Shown here in pieces: positions 11,911 to 23,392 of a DNA stretch of 64,000 nt; position 1 is the first letter of the stretch, and each line of letters starts with the position of its first letter. The position numbers and the translations under genes were made by a program. A model generated the notes under the pieces. That model was not told where the DNA came from and did not search any database. It saw only the letters and a list, made by a program, of their open reading frames with translations. Source of the DNA: Helianthus annuus (Eukaryota; Streptophyta; Magnoliopsida; Asterales; Asteraceae); assembly GCF_002127325.2 (NCBI RefSeq), contig NC_035438.2, positions 143,553,801 through 143,617,800 of the forward strand, given 5' to 3'.

Positions 11911-12379
11911 TCCTTTACTTCATGTGCAGGGAGCTTCTGCATGCTTAGATAGTCTTTGGTATAGAGATAGTGGAGGCTCCAGGCACATGACAGGATGTAA
12001 AGCCCTTCTTCAAGATTTCAAAATTCATGGAGGGGGTGATATATCCTTTGGTAATAATGGTAAGGGAAATGTTCTGGGGTCTGGTACTGTAAAGTCTGGA
12101 AATGTAAAATTTGAAAATGTCAATCTTATTGATAATCTGAAATTCAACCTCCTGAGTGTGTCTCAAATGAGTGATAAAGGGTTTGGATCATTCTTCACAA
12201 AGGATTGTTGTAGGATTGTCGGACCAGAAATGGTTAGTAAGATTGAAGCAATAATCAAGAAAGGCTCAACAAAACTTGTTGCTCAAAGAAGTGGCAATGT
12301 TTATGTTATGACATGTCAAGAGAGTGTCCCAGAGCTGATGCCTGTCTGTTCTCAGCTGCCTCTAACAAAGAGACAGAGC
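11911..12379 (+). pseudogene. T2 aspartic protease, start of pol
   Basis: Protease lies in the +1 phase relative to gag and opens near 11924. The catalytic triplet is in WYRDSGGSRHMTG, the copia D-S-G motif, and the core continues to NLLSVSQMSDKG. About 40 codons before the insertion site the phase changes again (an indel near 12340). The segment ends where T3 begins; the target duplication is 12375-12379. The +1 step after the gag TAA (11908-11910) may be a real frameshift site, a spliced junction or decay. Confidence 0.82.
12375..12379. repeat. Left target-site duplication of T3 (AGAGC)
   Basis: AGAGC directly precedes the left terminus of T3 and is repeated at 23388-23392 after its right terminus. 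Five bp is the usual size for Ty3 integrase. Confidence 0.95.
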
Positions 12380-15300
12380 CGTCACACCCCCAAAATCCAC
12401 CATGCGGAGTACCACCGCTTGGAGGCGTGACGTGACCAGGATCGAGCCACCAATCATATTGAACAACGTATTTAAGTAAATAAAACCAACCACAATACAA
12501 TTGGTGACAAAAAGCCAGTTAACCAAGTTTTAAATTAAACAGCGGAAGCATAATACGTAATACTAAAATATAAGTTCATAGTCCATAAGTTTAAAATCCA
12601 AAACGTAGATTTAATAAGTTCATAAGGATTAAGTGTTAATTACGGAACATGACAGTCCGTATCCCACAACGACTCCTTCCTCGTGCAAGCTCCAAGCATT
12701 TAACGACCTGTAAGGCATGTAACAACGAGTCAACAACAAAGTTGAGTGAGTTCACGTTTAGTTGTTTAGTTTTAAGTTGTTTCTGAAAACGTGGTTGGTC
12801 TTTCGTTGGCGTAATTGCCGTGGGGGTTACCCCGTAGTTGAGAGTAAGATTAACCAGTTCATTCTTTATTACCCAAACCATTTCCATGATTAGTGGGGGC
12901 TTCCCCATGTGAACTACTAGACCGTATGGTATCGACTACTACGCAAGTAAGTTGTGCCCTACATCAGTGTCTATCATCACTGATGGTTTGCCATAGTCCA
13001 TTAGTACACGCCCGTCCGACTGGCACGGTGTGAGGTTTGTTAAACCTAATAGCGCTATTAACTAATGACCTGCTCGCCATTGGCCTCGGCGATTAAGTCG
13101 ATATAAAATGAGGGACTTATGATAGAGTTTTGTCTAGTAAGTTTAAGGTTGTTGTCCTACACAAGGAGGACGAACGTACGTAGTTCTCCCAAAGAGAATA
13201 CGCAGGATTAATACTGGCATCCTACCCGAGGAGGATGGCCATACATATCCTACCTAAGTAGGATATGTAGATTCCGTTTTAATTCTTTAACCCATTCCCA
13301 AACCACCGGGAATCCCATGCCTTAGAAAGTGTGTGAACTCACCTCGGTTTGCTCGGTTAGATTCTCAAATATAGCTAACAGTCAGGGTCGGTCAATCACG
13401 TCCTAATATAATTTACCAGTTAGTCATTTAGTGGCTTTCAAATAGAACACAAAGTTCCTACACGTAACTATCACATAACATGCATCACTTTAACGGTTTA
13501 TGCCCTCTAAGTTTCCCATCCATTCCCCACTCAAAATCAAACATATGATAATGCAGATAACATATATAAAATGTTAGATCATTCACGGATAGCATACTCG
13601 ACATTTAGACACGCAAGTCACAACTTATCTCAATTCAGCATTTATATTCAAAACCGACTGTTTTCGGACATTTTAATAAAATAGTTAAATTATTCCAAAA
13701 ATTCCCATATTTTTACAGGATGTCTTAAAAGTTCCATATTTTATTGTGTAAAAATATCGGGGTCCGGTTAATTACCAATATTTTATAAAAATTCATGTTC
13801 CGGACTGAACTCAGATTTGTGTATTTCTGACCACAGTCCACGGAACAATTTATTAAAAATTCATCGAGTGTCCGATTTACGAAATTCCAGTGGGGTAATT
13901 ACATATGCATCGGTTGTCATCTACTGTACAAATTTCATGGTCCGATTCGTCACAAAACTCAGGTTATGACTGAGAGTATGACACCCATTTATTGCTGTCA
14001 GAATTCAGCTTAAGTTGCTGTTACAAATTAACACTTTAAAAATAGTAAACGGAGTCCAAAAATTACGATTCCGGTGCCATTAGAACCGTATTTCATAATA
14101 ACATATTTTAGATTCAAAATATCGGTTTTTCGTTAAGTTTATGACCTGTTTACAGCCAACTGAAGTTGGCTGTAAAGTATGGACAGATTGCTGTTTTTAG
14201 TCTCTAGCTTACTAGTTTGTGTTCGGTTGATCCCGTTAATCATATTTAGTGATCGTAACAACATCCCACATCAATATCAACAAGTAAATCAGCAAATACT
14301 CAGTACATATCAAAACAACTTCATACTAACACAAGTACATCATGTTTCATCTTCTTGGTTAAACCCTTTTTAGTGTTCTTGTGAAATAAACATCATTCTA
14401 CAAATATTAGCCATAAAAGTAAGATAATCAAGGGTTAAACGAGAGCTTACTACTAGCTTATAGCTAGGGTAGAATCTATTGAGAATATGATGGTGAAAAA
14501 GACTAGAACAAGCTCCTTAGAACGTCCTTCAAGTTGCCACCTCCATAGATTCACCTTGTAAGCTTTGAATGGATTTGTAATGGAAGAAGATGAAGATGAA
14601 AAGGGTGGGGAGTGGATTCGGTTGTGGTGGAACCGAAATGAGAGAGAGAGAGTGAGGTGAGGGTTGAGTGTTGTAAGAGATGAAATGAATGATCTTTTAA
14701 ACATAATCTTCTTTCAAATAATATGCCTAGTTCAACAAGTAACCAATCCCACAATATCTATCCAAATAATATGCCTAGTTCAACAAGTAACCAATCCCAC
14801 AATATCTATCCAAATAATATGCCTAGTTCAACAAGTAACGAATCCCACAATATCTATCCAAATAATATGCCTAGTTCAACAAGTAACCAATCCCACAATA
14901 TCCATCCAAAATATATGAGGTAATGGTGGATGATTGTGTGGGTCCATGGAGACCAACAAAATTCGGTTAAATGGGGGGGGGGGGGGGGGTTTATTTGCAA
15001 AATTTGTGACTAGAATGCAATGATAAGTTAGAAGTAAGTAACTTGATGTAATATATTAGTTATAAGGTTTTAGTGGGTGTTATGACCAACGGGGATCACG
15101 ACTAGCCAGCAATAATTAAATAATGTGTTTGACAGATATTTGGTGTCCCGGGTAATGTCCAGTAGTTCGGTCGGATACTGTTCCGTTAAGTGTTTAATTA
15201 TTCCGTAAGGCGTCTTATACATATATTTTTGTAACCTAATTAATTCCTAACACATAGGAAAATATTCAGGACCATTTAGTCAGGTTTTCTGCGTACTACT

Positions 15301-15431
15301 AGTATGTTAACACGCACATGTGAATATAACACAGAAATCAGAGAGCAGTTAAATATTTCCACACAGTCGTCAAGCACTTTAATTATCATTAATGAATTGT
15401 ACGAAATACATGTAAATTGAGGGTTGTCACA
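12380..15431 (-). mobile_element. T3 3' LTR
   Basis: On the minus strand it runs TGTGACAACCC...GGGGGTGTGACG; the last base pair of the canonical CA end is mutated here (CG at 12380-12381) but intact in the other LTR. Length 3052 bp. It holds a 48-bp minisatellite and a run of 17 G on the plus strand (14973-14989; 10 in the other LTR). No gene; the open stretches over the minisatellite exist only because 48 is a multiple of 3. Confidence 0.93.
14717..14910 (-). repeat. 48-bp minisatellite, 4 units, in T3 3' LTR
   Basis: Four nearly identical units containing ATGCCTAGTTCAACAAGTAA and ATCCCACAATATCTATCC. The same array is at 22680-22873 in the other LTR, so it predates insertion. Confidence 0.92.
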
Positions 15432-15569
15432 TTCTCCCCCTGTTAAGAGAATTTCGTCCCAAAACCTAGCGCGTGGTTACTGAGGAAGCTAGTTAAGTTG
15501 CGTTGTTTTCCTGATTTTCCTGGGGTGTCACATCATCCCCCCGTTGATTTGGAATTTCGTCCCGAAATT
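15432..15569 (-). promoter_or_regulatory. T3 PPT region, duplicated PPT and hairpin
   Basis: On the minus strand the PPT TAACAGGGGGAGAA (15432-15445) abuts the LTR start TGTGACAACCC. About 100 bp upstream is a second, PPT-like AACGGGGGGATGA (15533-15545) followed by TGTGACACCCC, which looks like an older PPT/LTR edge. The hairpin AATTTCGTCCCGAAATT is at 15553-15569, and a degenerate copy lies at about 15449-15465. Confidence 0.7.
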
Positions 15570-16229
15570 CTGCAGTAGCTTCAGCCTCAGTAGTGGTTAC
15601 GTTTTTCTTAAATAGCTGGGGGTACTTGAGTTTCATTTGGTCTTCTCGTTCCCAGGTATACTCTGGGCCACGACGGGAATTCCAACGAACTCGGACGAGA
15701 GGTATTCTGGTGTGCTTGAGAATCTTAACATCTCGACAGTAATCTGTACTGGTTCCTTGACGAATCGCAACTGGTCGTCGATTGTGGGTTCTTTAAGGGA
15801 ACTATGAGGGTCTCATCTGACAGACACTTCTTCAGATTCGACACATCGAAAACATTGTGAACTTCGCTGAGTTCTTCAGGTAGATTCAATCTATAAGTGA
15901 CTTTGCCAATTTTCTCGATGATTTCAAAGGGTCCAACGTATCGCAGGTTGAGTTTGCCTCGTTTGCTAAAACGAACTACACCTTTCCAAGGTGAGACTTT
16001 GAGTAGCACTCGATCCCCAACCTGGAACTCGAGTGGCTTTCTTCGCTTATCAGCATAGCTTTTCTAACGGTCACGAGCTGCCGCCATTCGTTGTCGTATC
16101 TGAGCAATCTTCTCGGTTGTATCTACTACGAATTCTAGACCAGTGATTTGACTGTCACCAACTTCTGCCCAACAGAGAGGTGATCGGCATTTCCGTACAT
16201 ACAATGCCTCAAACGGTGTGGCCTGGATG
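15570..16229 (-). pseudogene. T3 integrase C-terminus, frameshifted
   Basis: Minus-strand remnant of the polyprotein end. After a 1-nt insertion near 16240 the phase changes and passes through a TAG at 16064-16066 (CAG in T5). From 16009 it shows VLLKVSPWKGVVRF, RYVGPFEI and FDVSNLKKC before drifting out of frame near 15790. The tail with RVRWNS and EYTWERE can still be traced in other frames to about 15620. It corresponds to the GPY/F and chromodomain-like end seen intact in T5. Confidence 0.78.
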
Positions 16230-17819
16230 CTAGTGTGGTAACTGTTGTTTATATGAAAACTCCACTAACGGGAGATGCTTTTCCCAGCCGTTACCAAAGT
16301 CGATTACACATCCCCTAAGCATGTCTTCAAGGGTTTGGATGGTGCGTTCGGATTGCCCATCCGTCTGCGGATGATAAGCGGTGCTCATATCTAAATGTGA
16401 GCCAAAAGACTTGTGCATAGCTTGCCACAGTTCCGAAGTAAAACGAGCGTCACGATCAGAAATGATGGAGGTGGGCACTCCGTGTCTTGGTACCACTTCT
16501 TTTAGGTAGATGTCTGCTAGAGTAGAAAACTTATCCGTTTCCTTGATGGCCAGAAAATGTGCAGACTTCGTCAGTCGATCCACGATCACCAAAATGGTAT
16601 CGTTTCCGCGTTGAGATCTGGGCAGGCCAGTAATGAAATCCATGGAAATTTGCTCCCATTTCCATTTAGGTATCTCTGGTTGTTGAAGTGGGCCTGATGG
16701 TTTTTGGTATTCGACCTTAACCCTAGCACAAGTCAAGCATTTACTGGCGTAGGTTGCTATGCTGGCTTTCATACCAGGCCACCAATATGTAGTCTTCAGG
16801 TCGTGGTACATCTTATCCGAACCAGGATGTACTGAATAACGAGACTTATGTGCTTCATCCATCACAAGCTCGCGTAAGTCTCCATACGGTGGAACCCAGA
16901 TGCGTCCGTTAACATAGTAGGCGCCGTTTCCCTTTTGTTCTAGTCGTTGCCTTGATCCTCGTAGGGACTCAGCCCTGATGTTCTCTGCTTTCAATGCTTC
17001 AACCTGAGCATCACGAATCTGAGCTGGAAGGTTGGATTGGATGGTAAGCTGTAACGCATGTACACGCCTAGGTATAGTATCCTTCTGGCTGAGGGCGTCA
17101 GCCACAACATTGGCCTTGCCCGGATGATACTTGATCGCGCATTCGTAGTCATTCAAGAGTTCAACCCATCGGCGTTGACGCATGTTTAACTCCTTTTGCT
17201 TGAAGATATGCTCGAGACTCCTGTGATCGGTGTAAATGGTGCACTTGGTACCGTACAGGTAATGTCTCCATATCTTAAGCGCGAAAACAACTGCTCCCAG
17301 TTCCAGATCTTGAGTAGTGTAGTTCCTTTCGTGAACTTTAAGTTGGCGTGATGCGTAGGCAATGACCTTGTCGCGTTGCATCAACACGCAACCAAGTCCT
17401 TGGATGGAAGCGTCGCAATAAACCACAAAATCATCTGTGCCTTCAGGCAATGAGAGGATAGGCGCGCTACAGAGTCTATCTTTCAAGTGCTGAAATGCGG
17501 ACTCCTGTGCATCACCCCAACGATAGGTAACACCTTTCTGTGTCAGTGAAGTGAGAGGTTGCGCAATCTTTGAGAAATCCTTGATAAACCTTCTGTAATA
17601 TCGTGCCAGACCTAAGAATTGGCAGATCTCTGTTGGTGTACGGGGTGCAGGCCAGTTCTTGATCGAGTCAACCTTGGATGGATCAACATGAATCCCATCC
17701 TTGTTTACCACATGGCCCAGAAAATGGACTTCGTGAAGCCAGAAGTCACATTTCGAAAACTTGGCATACAGCTGCTCTTTACGAAGTAGTTCCAGAATGA
17801 GCCTCAGGTGTTGCTCGTG
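16230..17819 (-). pseudogene. pol: T3 RT end, RNase H and integrase core
   Basis: The main open stretch is 17711-16230 on the minus strand and follows, in the same phase, a TAA at 17820-17822. It holds the RT thumb ([19 protein letters not shown]), RNase H (YCDAS, QDLELG, YTDHRS, ADALS) and the integrase zinc region ([11 protein letters not shown]...CLTCARVK). The DDE core follows, with [15 protein letters not shown] and [13 protein letters not shown]. It ends at VEFSY where a 1-nt insertion shifts the frame. The catalytic residues of these domains are all present. Confidence 0.9.
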
Positions 17820-18832
17820 TTACTTCTGACTCTTAGAATAGATCAGGATGTCGTCAATGAAGACTATGACAAATTTATCCAAGTAAGGCTTGCACACTCG
17901 GTTCATGAGGTCCATGAAGACCGCAGGTGCATTCGTTAACCCGAAAGGCATAACCAGAAACTCATAATGGCCGTAACGAGTTCTGAATGCTGTTTTGGAG
18001 ACGTCTTCCTCTCGGACTCTCAACTGATGGTAGCCCGATCTCAAATCAATCTTAGAGTAGTAACTCGACCCTTGCAACTGGTCGAATAAGTCATCAATGC
18101 GTGGAAGAGAATAACGTTTCTTCACAGTCACCTTGTTGAGTTCGCGGTAGTCAATACACATCCTGAAGGTACCATCTTTCTTCTTTACGAACAAGACGGG
18201 AGCTCCCCAGGGCGAAGAGCTAGGACGTATAAAACCCTTTTTCCAAGAGCTCTTGTAGTTGCGTAGACAGTTTTTTGAGTTCTGATGGAGCTAGACGGGA
18301 TATGGTGCTCGAGCTACTGGTGCTGCTCTAGGAGCTAGCTCAATTTGAAACTCGACTTGGTGATGAGGCGGAAGACCAGGTAATTCCTCAGGAAATACCT
18401 CTGGAAAGTCGCGTACAATAGGAATGTCTTCAATCTTCTTTTCTCCCACGGATGTATCAGAGACGAGGGTTAGAATAGCGGTGTGCCCCTTTCGCAAACA
18501 CTTCTGGGCCATAAGGAAAGAGATGATGCCTACAACAGCACCACTCTTGTCACCACGAATCACGAGGGGTTCTTTATCAGAACGAGGGATACGGACAATT
18601 TTCTCCTTGCAAATAATCTCCGCTTGGTGTTGAGATAACCAATCCATCCCAATGACAGCGTCAAAACTACCCAGAACGATAGGAATGAGGTCGATTGAAA
18701 AGGTCTGATCGGCAAGGACAAGCTTGCAACCCTTAAGTACATGTGTAGCCTCTAAACTTTTACCATTTGCTAACTCTACAATGTGTTTGGTGTTGAAAAG
18801 GGTTGGAGTATGCGTAAGCATCTGACTAACTC
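17820..18832 (-). pseudogene. T3 protease core and RT palm, multiple frameshifts
   Basis: Minus strand. 18842-18291 carries the protease core (GSFDAVIGMDWL) and the linker DLPGLPP-like motif. A 2-nt insertion near 18298 and a 1-nt insertion near 18227 shift and then restore the phase. 18194-17820 carries [41 protein letters not shown] and [11 protein letters not shown], ending in a TAA at 17820-17822 where relatives have Glu. RT catalytic aspartates are intact. Confidence 0.88.
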
Positions 18833-20047
18833 TTAGGAACACATATCTGTACCTGAATTAACTAAAATAGAAACAAAGAAATTGTCTGGTAGGAACCTAC
18901 CCGCCACAACGTTGAGGTTGTTTCCTTCTTCCTCTTGTCCATTCAGAAGCTCATGCTTACCAGTCCTGCGGTTATCCTTATTGTCTCCGTTATTGTCCCC
19001 GTTGCCCTGGTTGCCGCTGTTGTCACGATTCTGTCTCATCTGCGGACAGTTCCTCTTGAAGTGACTCTCAGCACCGCACTGGTAACATCTCACATTACCC
19101 TGCTGGTGTTGCCGTTGGTTCCGGTTTGCAGGATATGGGCTCGTACAGTCTCTAGCCATATGTCCCAACTTCTTGCACCGATGACAACACGATTCTGCAC
19201 ATGACCCGCTGTGGTGACGTTGGCACTTGCGGCATCTCGGTTTATTCCCTAGGTATCTCCCCTGATTTTGGTAGTTCAGCCCGAGTTTCCTGTGCGGTTC
19301 CCGTCGTATAGAGCTAGGACCCTCACTTTGGTGCTCACCCCAACTATACTTGTTACTAATAAGAGCATTTGCATTGGAAGAGCTACGCTTGGGCAACTTG
19401 CCCTCTTCCACCGCCTGATCGGTGAGTTGGTGCGCCAAACGAACGACTTGCTAGATTGTGGGAAGGTTGGCCGCACTCACAGACCCTTGGATTTCCGGGA
19501 CTAAGCCTCTGAGGTATAGCTTGATTCGCCTAGATATGGGTTGTGACATGTTAGGACATAAGGCAGCCAAGTTGTTGGACCTCTTTGTGTACGCCTCAAT
19601 CTCTGATCCTTCCATCTTCAAACCATAATACTCTATTTCAAGTTTCAGAATGTCGTCCAGGTGGCAGAATTCTTCCTTAATCGAATCCTTGAAGTCGCTC
19701 CAGAGGGTGGCATTCGCGTCTGCCAAACCGAGCATCTGAACTTGTGCATTCCACCAAGAATACGCTTTCCCTTGCAACATGACAGTAGCGTACTCTACTC
19801 GTTTGCCAGCAGGACTTTCACTTTCTTTGAACGTATATTCGATTCTTCGGATCCAGTGTAGAATGTCGATTGTCCCTCCAGTGCCATCGAAAGTGGGAGG
19901 TTTACACTCCAAGAACGCCCTGAAGGTGCCCATGCAGGATTGGGTGTGCATGGGTTGACTCCCTGATTGGGTTGCTAAGGCTTCAGCAATCCGTTTGTTA
20001 ATCAAGGTCGTCAGCTGACCCTGGGTCATGTTGAGACGCCCACTCAT
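18833..20047 (-). pseudogene. gag: T3 gag and protease start
   Basis: The ATG at 20047 (M-S-G-R-L-N-M-T-Q) matches the T5 start M-S-G-R-V-N-M-T-Q. The capsid domain has F-x-G-T-G-G...LHWIRRIEYTF and AYSWWNAQV, and there are knuckles C-HR-C-KKLGH-MARD-C and C-YQ-C-GAESH-FKRN-C. A TAG at 19451-19453 interrupts the frame, and a 1-nt shift at about 18835-18842 ends it. The protease triplet D-S-G reads Asn-Ser-Gly (AAT at 18857-18859), so the catalytic Asp is lost. There is no intron-like segment where T5 has one. Confidence 0.88.
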
Positions 20048-20330
20048 GATCTTCACATCGAGGGGAACACAGGTAAGAAAGGTATCGCAACATGCGTAAG
20101 TGTGGGACGATAGTAGAGCGTAAACACACAAGGTTCAATAGCAATTGTCACATTATCTAATGCATAGCGAGAACTATCTAACCGACAATATAACATAAAT
20201 CATACCACTTATGGTGTCGAGTCTTGCACGTGGAGTGAAGCGTCGTTGTGGATCGTTGAGCACTGTACAGGTTATAGTCTGGTTTTATCGAAAAGCTTTC
20301 CCTTTTTAAAAACAAGTTCACTATAACCAA

Positions 20331-20344
20331 TGGCTCTGATACCA
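20331..20344 (-). other. T3 primer-binding site (initiator tRNA-Met)
   Basis: Minus-strand TGGTATCAGAGCCA three bases after the 5' LTR end. The 0.28 kb from here to the gag ATG is leader without visible features. Confidence 0.9.
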
Positions 20345-20347
20345 ATC

Positions 20348-23300
20348 TGTCACACCCCCAAAATCACCATGCGGAGTACCACCGCTTGGAGGCGTGACGT
20401 GACCAGGATCGAGCCACCAATCATATTGAACAACGTATTTAAGTAAATAAAACCAACCACAATACAATTAGTGACCAAAAGCCAGTTAACCAAGTTTTAA
20501 ATTAAACAGCGGAAGCATAATACGTAATACCAAAATATAAGTTCATAGTCCATAAGTTTAAAATCCAAAACGTAGATTTAATAAGTTCATAAGGATTAAG
20601 TGTTAATTACGGAACATGACAGTCCGTATCCCACAACGACTCCTTCCTCGTGCAAGCTCCAAGCATTTAACGACCTGTAAGGCATGTAACAACGAGTCAA
20701 CAACAAATTTGAGTGAGTTCACGTTTAGTTGTTTAGTTTTAAGTTGTTTCTGAAAACGTGGTTGGTCTTTCGTTGGCGTAATTGCCGTGGGGGTTACCCC
20801 GTAGTTGAGAGTAAGATTAACCAGTTCATTCTTTATTACCCAAACCATTTCCATGATTAGTGGGGGCTTCCCCATGTGAACTACTAGACCGTATGGTATC
20901 GACTACTACGCAAGTAAGTTGTGCCCTACATCAGTGTCTATCATCACTGATGGTTTGCCATAGTCCATTAGTACACGCCCGTCCGACTGGCACGGTGTGA
21001 GGTTTGTTAAACCTAATAGCGCTATTAACTAATGACCCGCTCGCCATTGGCCTCGGCGATTAAGTCGATATAAAATGAGGGACTTATGATAGAGATTTGT
21101 CTAGTAAGTTTAAGGTTGTTGTCCTACACAAGGAGGACGAACGTACGTAGTTCTCCCAAAGAGAATACGCAGGATTAATACTGGCATCCTACCCGAGGAG
21201 GATGGCCGTACATATCCTACCTAAGTAGGATATGTAGATTCCGTTTTAATTCTTTAACCCATTCCCAAACCACCGGGAATCCCATGCCTTAGAAAGTGTG
21301 TGAACTCACCTCGGTTTGCTCGGTTAGATTCTCAAATATAGCTAACAGTCAGGGTCGGTCAATCACGTCCTAATATAATTTACCAGTTAGTCATTTAGTG
21401 GCTTTCAAATAGAACACAAAGTTCCTACACGTAACTATCACATAACATGCATCACTTTAACGGTTTATGCCCTCTAAGTTTCCCATCCATTCCCCACTCA
21501 AAATCAAACATATGATAATGCAGATAACATATATAAAATGTTAGATCATTCACGGATAGCATACTCGACATTTAGACACGCAAGTCACAACTTATCTCAA
21601 TTCAGCATTTATATTCAAAACCGACTGTTTTCGGACATTTTAATAAAATAGTTAAATTATTCCAAAAATTCCCATATTTTTACAGGATGTCTTAAAAGTT
21701 CCATATTTTATTGTGTAAAAATATCGGGGTCCGGTTAATTACCAATATTTTATAAAAATTCATGTTCCGGACTGAACTCAGATTTGTGTATTTCTGACCA
21801 CAGTCCACGGAACAATTTATTAAAAATTCATCGAGTGTCCGATTTACGAAATTCCAGTGGGGTAATTACATATGCATCGGTTGTCATCTACTGTACAAAT
21901 TTCATGGTCCGATTCGTCACAAAACTCAGGTTATGACTGAGAGTATGACACCCATTTATTGCTGTCAGAATTCAGCTTAAGTTGCTGTTACAAATTAACA
22001 CTTTAAAAATAGTAAACGGAGTCGAAAAATTACGATTCCGGTTCCATTAGAACCATATTTCATAATAACATATTTTAGATTCAAAATATCGGTTTTTCGT
22101 TAAGTTTATGACCTGTTTACAGCCAACTGAAGATGGCTGTAAAGTATGGACAGATTGCTGTTTTTAGTCTCTAGCTTACTAGTTTGTGTTCGGTTGATCT
22201 CGTTAATCATATTTAGTGATCGTAACAACATCCCACATCAATATCAACAAGTAAATCAGCAAATACTCAGTACATATCAAAACAACTTCATACTAACACA
22301 AGTACATCATGTTTCATCTTCTTGGTTAAACCCTTTTTAGTGTTCTTGTGAAATAAACATCATTCTACAAATATTAGCCATAAAAGTAAGATAATCAAGG
22401 GTTAAACGAGAGCTTACTACTAGCTTATAGCTAGGGTAGAATCTATTGAGAATATCATGGTGAAAAAGACTAGAACAAGCTCCTTAGAACGTCCTTCAAG
22501 TTGCCACCTCCATTGATTCACCTTGTAAGCTTTGAATGGATTTGTAATGGAAGAAGATGAAGATGAAAAGGGTGGGGAGTGGATTCGGTTATGGTGGAAC
22601 CGAAATGAGAGAGAGTGAGGTGAGGGTTGAGTGTTGTAAGAGATGAAATGAATGATCTTGTAAATATAATCTTCTTTCAAATAATATGCCTAGTTCAACA
22701 AGTAACCAATCCCACAATATCTATCCAAATAATATGCCTAGTTCAACAAGTAACCAATCCCACAATATCTATCCAAATAATATGCCTAGTTCAACAAGTA
22801 ACCAATCCCACAATATCTATCCAAATAATATGCCTAGTTCAACAAGTAACCAATCCCACAATATCTATCCAAAATATATGAGGTAATGGTGGATGATTGT
22901 GTGGGTCCATGGAGACCAACAAAATTCGGTTAAATGGGGGGGGGGTTTATTTGCAAAATTTGTGACTAGAATGCAATGATAAGTTAGAAGTAAGTAACTT
23001 GATGTAATATATTAGTTATAAGGTTTTAGTGGGTGTTATGACCAACGGGGATCATGACTAGCCAACAATAATTAAATAATGTGTTTGGCAAATATTTGGT
23101 GTCCCGGGTAAAGTCCAGTAGTTCGGTCGGATACTGTTCCGTTAAGTGTTTAATTATTCCGTAAGGCGTCTTATACATATGTTTTTGTAACCTAATTAAT
23201 TCCTAACACATAGGAAAATATTCAGGACCATTTAGTCAGGTTTTCTGCATACTACTAGTATGTTAACACGCACATGTGAATATAACACAAAAATCAGAGA

Positions 23301-23387
23301 GTAGTTAAATATTTCCACACAGTCGTCAAGCACTTTAATTATCATTAATGAATTGTACGGAATTCATGTGAATTTAGGGTTGTCACA
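20348..23387 (-). mobile_element. T3 5' LTR
   Basis: 3040 bp; on the minus strand TGTGACAACCC...GGGGGTGTGACA, both termini canonical. It differs from the 3' LTR by about 33 substitutions plus changes in simple repeats (G run of 10 here against 17; AG run). Same 48-bp minisatellite at 22680-22873. No gene. Confidence 0.93.
22680..22873 (-). repeat. 48-bp minisatellite, 4 units, in T3 5' LTR
   Basis: Same four-unit array as in the other T3 LTR, with units slightly more uniform. Confidence 0.92.
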
Positions 23388-23392
23388 AGAGC
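23388..23392. repeat. Right target-site duplication of T3 (AGAGC)
   Basis: Matches 12375-12379. The copia coding phase upstream and downstream agrees across the site once T3 is ignored, confirming the insertion point. Confidence 0.95.

Larger units (their letters stand above)
12380..23387 (-). mobile_element. T3: Ty3/gypsy element nested in T2 pol, minus strand
   Basis: Complete 11.0-kb element: two LTRs (12380-15431 and 20348-23387), PBS, gag, protease, RT/RNase H, integrase and PPT, all reading on the minus strand, flanked by the perfect AGAGC duplication. I count roughly 33 substitutions between the LTRs by eye over about 3.04 kb (about 99% identity), so insertion was recent. Nevertheless gag-pol has at least seven stops or frameshifts. 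T3 is closely related in its proteins to T5. Confidence 0.95.

Noticed and set aside
14664..14923. Two overlapping open frames encoding repetitive peptides, repeated at 22627-22886
   Set aside because: They exist because the 48-bp minisatellite unit is divisible by 3; they lie in LTRs and have no start context or homology.
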